DNA of 64,000 bases, from positions 23,972,905 to 24,036,904 of the forward strand of contig CM057134.1 of assembly GCA_029964075.1 (NCBI GenBank), given 5' to 3'. The stretch comes from Patiria pectinifera (lineage: Eukaryota > Echinodermata > Asteroidea > Valvatida > Asterinidae). A program made the position numbers and the translations under genes. Shown in pieces: positions 33,188 through 45,660 of the stretch. The first letter of the stretch is position 1, and each line of letters opens with the position of its first letter. The notes under the pieces are model-generated. The model saw nothing but the letters and a program-made list of their open reading frames with translations. It searched no databases and was not told where the DNA came from.

Positions 33188-33654
33188 ACACTTGGAACAT
33201 GTATGCTCCTACCCAAAAATGTAGAACTTTGTCAAGTTTTTTTCCACATTTATGAGTTAGACTTTGTTTCTAGTTTATTTATGCTTTAGAAGCTCACTCA
33301 CCTTCTTTAAAGCAATAAATAATCCCCCATTTGTAATTTCGTGTTGGAATTTAGGTAACGCTAACATGTGCAAAATGAACCTGGAATTACACGAAATATA
33401 GACATCTAAAAAGGGGGGGGGATTAAGTTTCTATCGCATTAAACAGGGTGAGTGTTTGTGAAAAATTTTGAAAAAAAAGTTTGACAAAGTTCAAAATTTT
33501 CAGGTACATGTTCCAAGTGTGGCCTTTATTTACGGAGGTAGTCCAGTAAATTGGTCACATTTATGGGGCTAAGCTCTACTGAGTGGAGCGCTGGAACTAC
33601 GGTTCCCTCCGTACTAGCGCTCCACCGAATAGGCATACTTTGGTGACTGGTACG
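33179..33654. repeat. Dispersed repeat shared with 54.0-54.98 kb
   Basis: The stretch from CTCAAGCTACACTTGGAACATG to TACTTTGGTGACTGGTAC matches 54012-54057 plus 54530-54975. The later copy is split by a GGTAATCC MITE that this copy lacks near 33213. Homology to duplication copy A starts immediately after, so the left breakpoint of copy B falls inside this repeat. Confidence 0.7.
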
Positions 33655-34791
33655 AGGTATCCTTCCTTGGCATATAAAATGACCCAGGAATGCGCACTAC
33701 AGATTGTCTTCATCAACAAGAAGACATTGCAATGGGGTTTAGATTATGTAATCATTGCAAGAAGTTGTGATATCAGCAGGAATAGGTCTCTCACAAATGA
33801 CGTCACTTCCTACTGATTGCCACGTGCATGGGCATTTTGAGCGTCAAATTTTTGTGACGTGCATCAGCTATGCGGTATTTTGAGGCCATTACGAGCAACA
33901 CACACGCTTGTTTAGAACACTTTGCACACGAACATTCACATGATTGCGTTGAACACACAATTGTAATTTTCCTACGAAGATGGCGTCCTATGAGAGAGAT
34001 ATATAGTGTTAGAGTATTGATTCTGCACTCAGTTGTGGAAAAAAAAGAAGTTGTGGAATTTGTCATTGTTTTATGCCATATTTTGTCTCTTCAGGACTAC
34101 ATGTTTTTTGAGCAGAAGGACAACAATTCTTAATGGGCAAGTGAGCTCTGTACTCTTCATCAGGGAGACATTCATATGGTATGTTGCAAGAGTCAGCACA
34201 GCAGGAATCCATCTCAGTTTATTCCTCTTGTTTGATGGGCCATTTTGTTTCTTTCTCTTTGCCGACGTGTTACTGTTTTTGTTTCTTTCAATTTCCATGT
34301 ACTAAACCTCTGTGTGATCTGAATAGATCTAATGCATTGCGGCTAGCTCAGGGTGTTCTTTGGTATTTAAATTGTGTAACAATGAACGCAAACAAGGTTC
34401 ATCCAAGCAATACAAAACCTTTGCCCTCTAACTCCACCTCAATGCATAAGGTCTGTTGATGATGAGAAAGCATAGATTGTACATGTACATGTATCTGTAT
34501 TTTACTACATCAATTGGCATTCACTTAGGGTTTAAAATGTAGTTTTAAATAGAAAATATTTGAAATTTGGGAATGTCCATTTGTTTTGTTTTTATAACAG
34601 TCACAAAAATGTTTTTATTTTTATATTCAAACCAAATCTAAATACATGTACATGTTGTTCAGAAGTATTAGTTTTCAAAGTACCATTGTGCAAGTAGCGT
34701 GATACTAAACTGTGTAAGTGAAACTGTGCAATGGTCAGGATTACCTTCATGCATTGTTTAGGGCATTATGTGGCACAGCAACATAGAGCTT

Positions 34792-35815
34792 TATCTTCAG
34801 GCAAACTTGAATCCTAGGTCCTAATTTGGCGATCCATGGCAACGACAGTTATACCTAATAGCACGGTCCGTATTGCGCTATGCCGAGATGCGCGCGCTGT
34901 TCCTTCTGCACGTACTTGTAATAGAATAACCACTGAAAAAATAGTGTACCCGTGCGTGTTCCATCTTTACTGTGCGTCAAGTTTGCTTGAACATGAATTT
35001 GTTATCCCACTCGCGCTCGTGGAACACGGGAAATGTACATGTAGTGTATCTTGCGTCCCACATAGGAACACAGATACACTACATTATTCTGTGTTCCACT
35101 CGCGCTTGCAGGATAACTAATATTATCTTCAAGCACACTTGAATCGTCGATCCTGATTGGTCGATCCATGGCAACAAGCCGTGCTACATATAACCATACC
35201 GCACGGCCACGGTCCATACCGCACTCTGCGTATTGCGCTATTCCAAGCGGCAAGCGACATTCCAGCTGCATACGCTAAGTTGCCGAATGTCCGTGTAAAG
35301 CGTGCTAGTCCCAACTGTACTGCGCGTCAAGTTTGCTTGAAGATAAATTCGTTATCGCGCTCGCGCTCGTGGAACACGGAAAATGTAGTGCGTCTGTGTC
35401 CCACATACCACTCGGCCTTCGGCCTCGTGGTATGTGGGCCACAGACGCACTACATTATTCCGTGTTCCACTCGCGCTCGCAAGATAACTAATATTATCTT
35501 CAAGTAAACTTGAATCCTCGATCCTGATTGGTCGATCCATGGCAACAAGCCGTGCTACATATAACCATGTAGCACGGCCATGGTCCATACCGCACTCCGC
35601 GGCCGCGCATTGCGCCATTCTAAGAAGCGTGCGCCATTCTGTACAAACACGCAAGTGTAATAGGATAACCACTAAAAAGTTTTTAGTGCATCAAGTTTGC
35701 TTGAAGATAAATTCGTTATCACACTCGCGCTCGTGGAACACGGAAAATGTAGTGCGTCTGTGTGGGACACAGACGCACTACATTATTCCGTGCTCCACTC
35801 GCGCTCGCGGGATAA
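34792..35815. repeat. Tandem units ending in palindromes (copy B of array)
   Basis: There are three units of about 320-370 bp, starting near 34795, 35126 and 35498. Each ends in a palindrome on GTGGAACACGG and GTAGTGCGTCTGTGT. The middle unit has an extended arm with CCACATACCACTCGGCC and its inverse. Compare the two units plus an extra palindrome in copy A. Confidence 0.75.
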
Positions 35816-36504
35816 CTTATCATATTACATTACTTGAGGGCTCAGTTGCAGTGGGGATTGAAATAGCCATGTTTGTGTACAAACCAATAGAAAGGAAGTT
35901 CAAAATTGTGTTGTATTTTTTGGTATGGTTTGCCAATCTGAGTGAGTTTCATTCAGTGCGTTATCACAGCTGATATACCAAAAAGCAAAACAAATTTTAC
36001 AAATCAATCCACATGTGCCTACTCTGCAGATGTTTTACATGCTTCAGATTTTTTCCCCCGTCATAACTCCTAGAAAACGCACCAATGCCAGCGCAATTGT
36101 TGCACATTGTTGGTTTTGCACTTGAACTACATTCCTCAAAATTCCATTGCTTGTTATTGCAGTCTCTTCTCCAAGCACGCACCTGAATTCAAATGTATTT
36201 AAAGTGAGGGAGTGGACAAACAAGTTTGGCACATGAAATTTGTAAACTACCATATCTCAGAGACAAAATATGAACTTGCAATCATTGTTTCGTCAACTAT
36301 GTTTAAAAAACAATATTTTAATACCATTACACTGAATTTTGAAATATGCTCAACAAGTAGGTGAACATTTGTATTAAAAGTAGGTTTTCTTCTTTTGCAC
36401 CACCCTGCAGTTGTGTTATTTTTTTCTATTCAGTATAATTCACTTGTAATTGAACACTGACAGACCTGTAACATCGACATCGGAATATCAAGTCTTTCGC
36501 AGAA

Positions 36505-36634
36505 CACTGCAAAAACTGTAGTGTTAATTTAGCACCAATCGGTATCTATATAGTACAACACCGGTAAAATTTAACACCAGATGGTCCTATATAGATACCA
36601 ATGGTGTAAATTTAACACTGCAGTTTTTGCAGTG
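36505..36634. mobile_element. 130-bp MITE, CACTGCAAAAACTG ends (copy B)
   Basis: Counterpart of 9126-9255 inside the large duplication, with the same length and ends and only a few substitutions. It dates the insertion before the duplication. Confidence 0.75.
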
Positions 36635-39600
36635 AACCACTTATCAGTATCAGTATTCTTTCTCAGGAGACTAAAGAGGCTATCCTTGAGTTACTACTTC
36701 AATAGTCAAAGCTTATTATCAGGCTGAACTCATAGCATGAAATATTGGATATAGTTGTAGTGTTGTCGACCTAACACTTTTTATCTACCATTCATTATTT
36801 AAATTGAAGCACTACGTTTTTATTCACTGTATTATTATTACCAAATATGGGCAAAAATTGTTCCTGGTCCTGAGAACACCAAAAAAATACCACAGTCCTA
36901 AAATAGGTTTGACAATTTGTAAACGCTATAAAGGTTGAATGATCTTAATGGGAAACAGTGAATCACTTACCCCTCTGGGCCCCACCTATTTCTCTCAACC
37001 AGAAACGTGATCTGAAGGAGTTTTATAACATTCTGTATTAAAAGAGCTAGGATGGATCGACTGTTACTGAAGCACACTGGTTAGGTATGAATCTGATTGG
37101 AATTTAGATTACTAAAGAATAAATGTTAGGCAGAGCCCTGGCGTTATTGCCATAACATTCCAGTTCAGTAAAATTGGTTGATAAACGTCATGTCACAACA
37201 CACGGTATTAGGTTTGAAGTGGGGTTAGACTCTCACTAGTCTTGACTTGTTCGTATAATCAATTAATTATTTACTAGGTGTGTTTTAATATCATATTCCT
37301 TGTATTTAAAGAGTGATTGAGTTTTTTTATATTCCAGTTAGTATAAGTAGAGATGATTGTATTCGCCCAATTGATTATACTACGTATACGTAGTGACTTT
37401 ATCAGAAGGTATTTAAAGGAATGTTTGTACATGTATATAATTGCTTATCTGTATATCGGGGAATAATGGACCTCATACTTAAATCTGAGATTTTTTTAAT
37501 CTTCCCTTAATTTTAACTGATACATTTCAGTACTTCACAGGCTAGTAGTACCGGTAGTATGTAACACCTTGTGATTACTTGAAAAGGCACGATTCTTGTG
37601 CCATTAGGATTCAAAAACTTTTTAAATAAAATCAGTTACGTAAAAGAGGCTTCGTTTTTGTCAGGGGACTGTTCCGTTGAATTCATATTGAAGGATAACA
37701 CGGCGTAGTTAATATTAATACCGTGTGTGAAAAAGGGTACTGCAAACCAATATCAATAGACGTATACTTTTTAATCACAGACTAAAAATGTATTGTCTTC
37801 ACGAATAATCTGTAACCTGTTTGGTCTTGTTTTCTACATATAGTTAGTGTATGCTTTCTACAGTTTGGCATCAGCTATGTATTTGCTGTACAATTATTTG
37901 TTAAATTTTTATTACATTATTCTAGTTGCGTTAGACTACAAAATGTATTTTCAAGTATTCTTCCAGTGATTATTATTATTGCACTCACTTTACTCACACG
38001 TATTGAAACATTCTCATCAGTATATTGTTGCGTTGGAGTGGAAAATAAAGATTTTTTTCTGAGAATGAATGACAGTTCTTAGCGTTTGGAAATGTACTTA
38101 GAATTACAAGAAAACAAAGGACCCCAAAAGCGGAAAATTGTACCAACTATTGTAAAACTTATAAAGCCACTTTTCGCGCCAATGGCAGCCACATTGGATT
38201 GCCAACATTCATTGTACATGTATTGGTAACATGACTATGACTTGAAGTCTGAAGTGAGTAATAAGAAGTTTTGGACAGAGAAAAAATGGTTTTGACTCGC
38301 CTTAATGCCTATGCCCGTTTGTTTATTTTTTTCCCCAAAATGATACAATTTTATCATCACTACATGAAGCTTGTTTTGTTTGTATTGGTTTCTATGGAAA
38401 CCATTGCAACTGATAACTGAACATTTTGATATTTGGCCAAAGAAGGTGTCTAACACATCAGGTCAATAACCCTGCACAATAGTACAATTGGAACGGTGAA
38501 GCCAACCTGCGTGGCAGGGTTGGGAGTATACAGCGGGGGACATCAGGGTGGTGGTTGGGGTGTTTTCAATGCCAAGCTTTTGGAATGCAAATACCTTTTT
38601 GCGTGGTTATTTCATCTGGCATGCGATCGGCATCGTGTATCTTACATCAACCTTGGTGAAAGAAACACAAAATGGTGATATAAACAGCTAGCAGGGTTCC
38701 CACGCTCATAGAAAAATCACGGTAAGTCCTGGAAAAACAGTTGTCATGGAAAAGTCATGGACAATTGGGAAATAAAAAAGTCATGGAAAAGTCGTAGAAA
38801 TCAAGATCATGTAGGGGTTATTTTTGATGGGCCGCTTTAAGAATGGCTGTAAGCATGGGCGTCAATCGGTGGGGGACGGGGGACAAGGGACAAGTCTCCC
38901 CCCCCCCCCCTATTTAAAGTGGGGGGTATATATCATTATTTTGTCCCCTAATCCCCACTTTTTTCGTCCCCGAATAAATATAGTAGCCTACATGCTCCGA
39001 ATAGCTAATTCCAAGACTAACCAATTTCGAAAATGGTGTTGAAATGATCTATTGCTAAAATTGGTTAAAGTGGTAAGAAATTGCCTCAGATCGCACCACA
39101 GAGTGTCTGGAATCCAATCGGAGCCCGATAATTAAGCGGGCCCGAACCCCACACAGTTACGGCTTCGCGCTACGTGCTCGCAGGATTTCTAATCAAGGTG
39201 TGTCTCTCCTCTCCCCCTTCCCCTCTCCCCCTCTCTGCCAGATTTTCTGCTAGCTTCGTTTTTTTTTCAATAAATCTGTCAGATCTAGCCGACAATCATG
39301 GCTAAACGGTCAACATGCAATGGGACCAGAGGGTGCGGTGGTGTTGAAGATGGGTGGTAAATTGTTGCAAGATTGGTGAGGTCATAAGCGAGGGTCGTAA
39401 ACGTATTACAAATGGGTTCTCATTGGAGAGTGGGATATGGTCCGTGTCTGACCATATTTTCTGGCAGGACCAAGTCATCAAGGCCCACACAACTCGTTCT
39501 AAAATGTGTACTTTGCATGTTACATCTTCTTTGGTTGACAATTCAAAACTTTAAAAATGATTACTTCACTGAGCTGTGTTTTTGTACAATTATAAGGCAT

Positions 39601-39914
39601 GTCTGCTGTGTTTTGTTTTTATACAATACAATGTAAAATCATCAATATTAATCATGACACACAATATTCAAAATATTATAAGACATGAGCCAAATTAAAT
39701 TTTGAAAGCTATGTACCGGGTTGGAATATTTCATCAGCTGTTTTGTTGAATACCCTGGCTTTAATCTGAATTTCAAAATGAACTTTTCTTCAAAATATCA
39801 TAATTACAATCATTCAATAATGTTGCTCAGACTTTTTATTAAATGACTTTACAAATCGATTCGTCTCGTTTCAAGATCGTTATATTATACTGTTGAATCT
39901 TTGCTTGTCTTTTG

Positions 39915-40570
39915 CGGGGTTTCTCCAACTTGTATAGGACGAGGTTCTTGTGTGCCTCTAGCTGTCAAAGTATTTCTTTGATGTTGCTGGTTGATTACAA
40001 GTTTTCCCTTAGTTTGGAAACAACCTTTGGTTCTACTATTATGTTGGAATTTTCCTTGTTCGTCTTTGCATGCATGGACATTTGTGCTAGGCTGTTTCGA
40101 TGGTTTAACAATGCCAATTATGGATGTGTCCCATTTGTAGGGTTTTTTTTTTCTCAATCAGGCTGAACACTCTTTTCAGATTTTCCGTTATTGCGATAAA
40201 AATTTCGTGATGAATTTACGTGATTGAATGCGTATTCTTTTGCAAACATTCTGAAATTGTTCCCTTGAGAACTGTGGTCCATTGTCACAGATAATTTTTT
40301 GCCCGGAATGATCTCGCAATGTGTTCAAGTTGTTTGCAAATGTTGATCATCACTTTTTGACTCGTTGGCGTGTTGGGCTAACTCGAAAATAAATTCGAGT
40401 TTTGATCTACAATGAGCAAATAAATCTGCTTTCCTAGTAGTTCAATTAGCAGGTCTCTGCCGAGTGCGTTGTGGTTTTTCATGCCCCGACATTGGCTTGC
40501 TTTTGGTTTGTATTTTGCACATCTTTCCAGTATGGTTGTTATTATGTGATCGGTGAACTGTGTTCAAAAC
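39915..40570 (-). pseudogene. Ty3/gypsy retrotransposon integrase relic
   Basis: On the minus strand, broken frames give first a CAKYKPK-like H2C2 zinc-finger end, then a segment with LLIELLGKQIYLLIVD that fits the first catalytic-aspartate region of a gypsy integrase core. After a frame change comes CDNGPQFSREQF, the classic second-aspartate motif. A basic C-terminal region follows toward 39915. Stops and frameshifts show it is dead. No LTRs or polymerase region were identified. Similar end sequence occurs at 27835-28400. Confidence 0.75.
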
Positions 40571-40943
40571 ATATTCTCTCTACACTGTTTGTTAACACTT
40601 CAATTCCATTTTTCTTTGATTTGTTCCTGGGAAATAGATTTCCTGTTTGCTCCTGACCAGTTTCAGTGGCGTAGCACGGTCATTTTTATTTGGGGAAACA
40701 CTTCTTGAAGGCACTTGTAATGTAGACGCGTTTTTTCCTCCGGACACTTAAGTTGGCCTCCGTAAAATCAAATAGTGGGTGGGTGGGTGTTGGGGAGGGG
40801 GCTGGAACCATTTATTGAGGGCCCGGGGCGCTGTTCAAAACCGACGATTGTACACACTAATGGACAATATTTGGTGCTTTTCAGAGCGACATGCGCGATT
40901 TAAAAAAAAAAAAAAGGCACCCGAAACGGTCGATGGGACAAAA
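40571..40943. other. Non-coding stretch
   Basis: No gene was seen. It contains G-rich tracts at 40775-40800 and an A-run at 40899-40913, and leads into the duplicated segment. Confidence 0.3.
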
Positions 40944-41645
40944 AAGGGCACGACTTCTGTTTAAAAAGGGCACTTGTTCAGAAAAAAAGGCTTTCCACCG
41001 ATCCACCTAAATGCACTGCTTTGATATTTTACGGGCAACAATTTTTGGCAAGATAACTTAAACAAACTTAAAATAAATCTCAGAATTTTTTTTATTCAAG
41101 GTCGGAGTGTTCAGGTTTGTTTGGGGACGATTGAAGAGATATGGCAATGAACCTCTGGCCAGAGTTGTAACGAGTCACTCGGATTTTTTTGTACTCGTGT
41201 CGAGTCGACGGTCATTTTAAAGAAGTGACTCGAGTCCAGTCCAGTCATTAGGTCAAGAAGATCGAGTCGAGTCGAGTCACAGTGTGTAGCCGAGTCGAGT
41301 CGAGTCGAGTCAAGTATTTAGCTCGAGTCAATTCGAGTCACAAAAATTTGAACACTATACAGTAAATAAATACAACTTGATGAAGTCTTTTGGGAGAGAA
41401 TTTCTCGAGAAGTCAATGGTTAACCCACCAAAAGATGAAACGAAAATGAAAGATGATATGTTGATCATCATATTTCTGTGCAGCTTACATGAAAAGTCCG
41501 AGTATTTTTAAAGGAATTTTAATGTTTGGGCATTTAGCACTGGTATGGTGTCTGTGGGAATTATAGGGATGCATGGAGTCAAACACAGTATTATTGTTTT
41601 GGACAGAAGAAACGACAGAGGGCGTTTATTACGCGCGCGCAAATT
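40944..41645. repeat. Duplicated segment upstream of the GPCR
   Basis: Blocks of this segment recur in the same orientation before REV1: AAAAAGGGCACTTGTTCAG at about 45166, CTTTCCACCGATCC onward at 46362-46495, and AGATATGGCAATGAACCTC to the GACAGAGGGCGTTTA stretch at 47085-47725. The later copy has insertions of about 1.2 kb and 0.6 kb. It includes a GAGTC-rich repeat at 41163-41345. Confidence 0.75.
41163..41345. repeat. GAGTC-rich repeat, copy 2
   Basis: Dense GAGTC/TCGAGTC words start at AGAGTTGTAACGAGTCAC. It is the counterpart of 47118-47352 within the duplicated segment. The right terminus seen in the other copy is lost here. Confidence 0.6.
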
Positions 41646-42077
41646 AAAAACGAACTGCTATTGGAATTTAAAAAAAAAATGCGTTTTTAGACGCATCGTT
41701 GGAAATGGCCTTCTTTCATCGTTTAATTTCTTCAAAATTACAGCACGCAAGAAACAATAATTTCACAGGTAGTTTAGTCCCATATCTTTAAACTAAGTAT
41801 ATATGCTTCAACAATAATTTTGTCAGTTACTTTTTGGATAGCTGCAAATGATGTACTCTACCTTTAATGACTCAGCACTATTTTCACTCATCAGCACAGA
41901 GCTTTTTTGATTATTCATTCTTTTTTTGTGCATATAAATCTGAACTTTTAATTTTTGACACACAGGAAATACGTGTGTGTACATTAAATTAATTTACTCC
42001 TTTTGTGTGGTACGTGAACACATGTAAGCGATAGTTGTGTTCTTAAAGAAAAGTTGTAATAACATCGTAGTCATATG
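41646..42077. other. GPCR upstream region, non-coding
   Basis: No repeat partner or gene was recognised. A 71-codon open frame at 41545-41760 overlaps the duplicated segment and is not conserved in its partner near 47650, so it is unlikely to be coding. Confidence 0.35.
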
Positions 42078-42325
42078 TTCTGACCAATCACAACCATGAT
42101 GTCTTACAATGTACATGCGTTCAAAAGAATCTAACATTCATGCACCCACATGCACTGCGCAGGTCTATTCTAGAATCAAGTTCATTGGAAAAGACATTGT
42201 CCTGGCAACTGATGAATTGACAACTTCGGCCGGAGTGGCAATTAACCCTTACATTATTTATCGACCACCATTGCGCCGCTATAATAATTGACTAACGAGG
42301 TGGGGCTGTTTCCCAATCTACAATA
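42078..42325. repeat. Direct repeat flanking the GPCR, upstream copy
   Basis: The sequence from TCTGACCAATCACAACC to about GTGGGGCTGTTT aligns with 44866-45088 downstream of the gene, with point changes and small indels. It lies 0.5-0.7 kb before the GPCR start, so it may be part of a promoter region. Confidence 0.7.
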
Positions 42326-42734
42326 TATAAAAAATCATATTGCAAACATTCCGTTTTGATTTCACTTTGATCATGCTCCAGGAAGCAAGAAGTGCTACAA
42401 GTATTGATCAGTCGGCTGATTCAGTTTCAATTCCTTAAAAATTCCCACAGCTTTTCCATTTCAAACTGAACCTTGTAGAGGAAAGTGAGGTAAATCTGTA
42501 CTGAAAGTTTTCTGAAAATAAACTTTCACAAGAAAAACGCCCTTGCAATACATCAAAAGTGACACATGACTTGATTAATGTTTATAGTTATGTTTATGGC
42601 TCAAAGAAATGCACACGGAGGGATCTTTGGTTAAGGTATACATGTATAACATGAAGATGATAGATGAAAGTGATATATCGTCATTTGTTGGTCTTTTTAA
42701 TGACCCTTTGTTAATGAGAGAGCAAAGCCTTTAA

Positions 42735-42742
42735 TATAAATA
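42735..42742 (+). promoter_or_regulatory. TATA box of the GPCR gene
   Basis: TATAAATA lies 65 bases before the ATG. Transcription starting about 30 bases downstream would give a short 5' UTR of roughly 40 bases. It is the only good TATA match close to the start codon. Confidence 0.5.
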
Positions 42743-42806
42743 GACTGCAGGAACATCGCATCATTGCCAACATACAACAGGTTATCACAAGAGTAAGCGG
42801 TCCAAC

Positions 42807-43877
42807 ATGGAGCTTCCAACTAACACATCGGGTAGTTATCTCAACGGGACCTTGTACACGTACCCCGAGTTGATCTTCTTTTCCGTTGGGTTCTCTATCC
42901 TGATAGTTCTGGCAATCAGCGGTAACAGCCTGGTGTTGGTTGCTGTGGCCCGTACCAAGAAACTCCAGAACGTCACCAACGTGTTCGTGGTCAACCTGAG
43001 CTTGACTGATTGCCTGTACAGTTTTGGTTTTCTCTGGAGTGTCATAGGTATGGCGAGTACCACACCGGGCTACCCATTGGAGTCTGACATTCCGTGCGTT
43101 GCGGCCGCCGGCCTTCTGTTTGTAGCTGTAGGAAGCAGCGTGAACACCCTTGCAAACATCGCCCTAAACAGGTGCATCCTGATCACCAGGCCAAAGGAGA
43201 CCTACCAGTGGCTCTACACACTCAAGAAGATTGCACTGATGGTCTTAGGTTCCTGGCTCATGCCCTTCTGTGCCATCGTGGTGCCACCGCTTTCCGGATT
43301 GGGAGATCTCGGTTTTGATCCAGAAAGCCGCACCTGCAGTGACGTGGACACCCACCCAAGAGCAGCTGCCTACGACAAGGTTCAGTTTGCTATCATTTAT
43401 CCTGCCCCACTCCTCGTGATCATTGTCTCTTACATCCTGATCTGGCGACACATCAAACAACACTTCAGGAATCGCCGTAATAACACTATCAATTTGCAGT
43501 CAACACCGAAACCCTTGGAATCCGGGTCTAATTCTCCAAAGCCAGACGCTACTGATACCAACGCCAGTAGCTCCCAGAAACCCGGCGAGTTGTCTCCAAG
43601 ACATAGAGGGAACTCACATCATCTGAGCCGCATGAGGAGCGAGCAGCTCGCAATCACCAAGAACCTCTTCGTGGTAGTCTTAGCCTTCGTGGTTTGTTTC
43701 TCACCGCTTTGCCTCATGGTGGTCACAAAGAATAATCGTTACCACCTGTACGGGGCATTGTTCCTTTTCATGAGCGGCTGCATCAACCCTCTCATTTATG
43801 CCGCCAAGCATCCACATTTCAGGCCAGTCTTGAGGTCCATGGTCCGATGCAGATGTTCCACAGAGGAAGGGGGGTAA
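42807..43877 (+). CDS. Class A orphan GPCR, Tre1/moody/GPR84-like
   Basis: Intronless gene of 356 residues with seven hydrophobic segments, acting as a plasma-membrane receptor that signals through G proteins. The N-terminus has glycosylation sites (N6, N13). Visible landmarks are GN at 39-40 in TM1, D68 in TM2, C97 at the start of TM3 and C177 in the second extracellular loop (expected disulfide), W150 in TM4, P199 in TM5, and NPLIY at 327-331 in TM7. The DRY motif is replaced by NRC (121-123) and the TM6 CWxP box reads CFSP (297-300). NRxxLI, WLMPF and LGDLGFDPESRTCS resemble the Tre1/moody/GPR84/melatonin-receptor-like group. The third loop (about 216-282) is long, with Ser/Pro/Asn. The ligand is unknown. 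Confidence 0.9.
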   Translation: MELPTNTSGSYLNGTLYTYPELIFFSVGFSILIVLAISGNSLVLVAVARTKKLQNVTNVFVVNLSLTDCLYSFGFLWSVIGMASTTPGYPLESDIPCVAAAGLLFVAVGSSVNTLANIALNRCILITRPKETYQWLYTLKKIALMVLGSWLMPFCAIVVPPLSGLGDLGFDPESRTCSDVDTHPRAAAYDKVQFAIIYPAPLLVIIVSYILIWRHIKQHFRNRRNNTINLQSTPKPLESGSNSPKPDATDTNASSSQKPGELSPRHRGNSHHLSRMRSEQLAITKNLFVVVLAFVVCFSPLCLMVVTKNNRYHLYGALFLFMSGCINPLIYAAKHPHFRPVLRSMVRCRCSTEEGG

Positions 43878-44321
43878 GCAGCCACTCCATATCTATCACG
43901 ACGATAGTGATCAGTGCTTATTTGTGGCTTATAATAATTGTTCAATGATGTACATGTAAACGATATTATTTTGTACTTCAAATTTTTCTTTAAGTCCAAA
44001 CCAACATGGCAGATTGTTTTGGAGCATGTGTATATAAATATTAACAAATGACAGTATCTGGTGTAGAAAATTTGCCTTGTTGGGTAACGTACGTAACTTG
44101 TTTTTTTATATGTATATATCGTTTGATGGTGATACAGTAAACTTCGCTTTGCATTTTTGGCACAGGGGAGGTAACAGACCCATCCATTTAGCTCTGCACC
44201 AGTAAGAACTCAAATTTAAACTTGGAAAACATCATCCACAGATTTCCACAGATATCATAAACAAATGACTCTAATTTTCTATAATAAGCATAATATAAAC
44301 TATCATCAATACTTAAATTAA
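43878..44321. other. 3' flank of the GPCR gene
   Basis: AT-rich sequence that should hold the 3' UTR. No certain polyadenylation signal or repeat was found. Confidence 0.35.
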
Positions 44322-44630
44322 CCTTTTGACGCCGTGATTACCACGCCTTACTTTACCGGCTTACACGCATGACTGCATGCACGGCAGCCTTTGTCCGGTA
44401 TCAAGCCGTGGGCCCGTGGACTGCATAACACGGCGTATTATGGCTATGCATATATGGCTTACGCGTAATTACCAGGACCAACCTCGTGCCCCGTGGGTAC
44501 GATCTTGCAGTGCCATGTTGTTTCCCATCATGCCTTGCGCGATAAAGGAACGAGCACGCGCCCCTGGAGTCGAGGCTGTACCAGGACGTATTAGCGGACC
44601 ACGTGTGTACCGTCATCCGCCGTTAAGGGG
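44322..44630. mobile_element. piggyBac-like MITE with TTAA target sites
   Basis: TTAA at 44318-44321 and 44631-44634 flank a 309-bp element. CCTTTTGACGCCGTGAT at the left is matched by CCCCTTAACGGCGGATG read inward from the right. The interior is GC-richer than its surroundings. Open frames inside are on both strands and not credible genes. Confidence 0.75.
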
Positions 44631-44865
44631 TTAAGCTTGTACAAACCAAGATAACAATATCACAAATACATTTAAATATGAGATGCATAAATTTGTTAAG
44701 AACTCTGCCCTGGCCGAACCTCACTAAGCACTAAGGCGACGACGTTAACAATACTTAATACGTTCTGCCAATATTCCTTGTCATCTATATACATTGTATA
44801 ATGACAGCAAACAATATTTGATCATAAGGCCGATCCAATAGATCCTGCCCCATAATGTTAATCTG

Positions 44866-45088
44866 ACCAATCACAGCCCTGATGAATGTCTTACACGTAC
44901 ATGCGTTCAAAAAAGTCTGACATGCACGTTTACTGCTTAAGGATGGCCTAGAGTCAATTTTGTTGGAAATGACATTGTCTTGGCAGCTGATAAATCGACA
45001 ACATCAGCCAGAGTGGCGATAGTTACATTTTTATGGACCACTAATGTGCTACTAAAATTTGATTAAAGGGGTAGGTTTATTTTGCAAT
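44866..45088. repeat. Direct repeat flanking the GPCR, downstream copy
   Basis: Matches 42078-42325 from TCTGACCAATCACAGCC onward, including TTGGCAGCTGATAAATCGACAAC in place of TGGCAACTGATGAATTGACAAC. It may be a relic of a second gene copy's upstream region or a dispersed repeat. Confidence 0.7.
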
Positions 45089-45660
45089 ATTTAAAGGGAC
45101 ACTGCGTCCTGGAATGAGCCAAATCCGGGCTACAAAACGCGCTGTGAACGAAATGCATTTTAAAAAGGGCACTTGTTCAGAAAAAGGCACTTTGTTAACT
45201 TGAGAAAAGGGCACTCTTTACAAAATATCGGGGGGGGGGGTAAGCGCTGGTGAAAAGTAAGTAGTATAGTAACATTTATTTCAATGATGTCATTCATTAC
45301 AATTATGTACAAACATGTATACATTAGAAAAAGTCGCTAGTATAATATTTGATAGTTATGTACACAGTGATTAATTATAAAGTGTGAAATTAAATGACAA
45401 CATTTAGGTATAAGGTTAAGCAGAACGCTTTTGTGCCCTTACCTATGGACAAACATACAACCAAGGGACAAACAAAACAATACGTGAGACAGACAGGACA
45501 AGCGTGAGACAAGGCCTAAATATTAATACACAAAATAATGGAATTTCAATTTATGAATATGATTCGAGAAAATGAGTTTTTAAAGACAGATAGTGAAGGT
45601 AACGATTTAAGAGAATCATCTAAACTATTCCAGTACAAAGTGCCTCGGTGAATAACACTT
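45089..45660. other. Non-coding stretch
   Basis: It includes a GGGCACTTGTTCAGAAAAAGG match to 40964 and a G-run at about 45231. Nothing else was recognised. Confidence 0.35.

Larger units (their letters stand above)
33655..39905. repeat. Large direct duplication, copy B
   Basis: Second copy of 3857-13425, in the same orientation and about 27-30 kb downstream. It lacks the transposon at 5708-7199 (the flanks join at about 35930), the segment matching 7493-8828 (join at about 36213) and the segment matching 11797-12745 (join at about 39215-39240). It has one extra palindromic tandem unit. Small indels and point differences elsewhere suggest several percent divergence. No gene was seen. Confidence 0.85.

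Noticed and set aside
35539..35973. 144-codon frame in the palindromic array
   Set aside because: It reads through hairpin repeat units, and copy A does not preserve the same frame.
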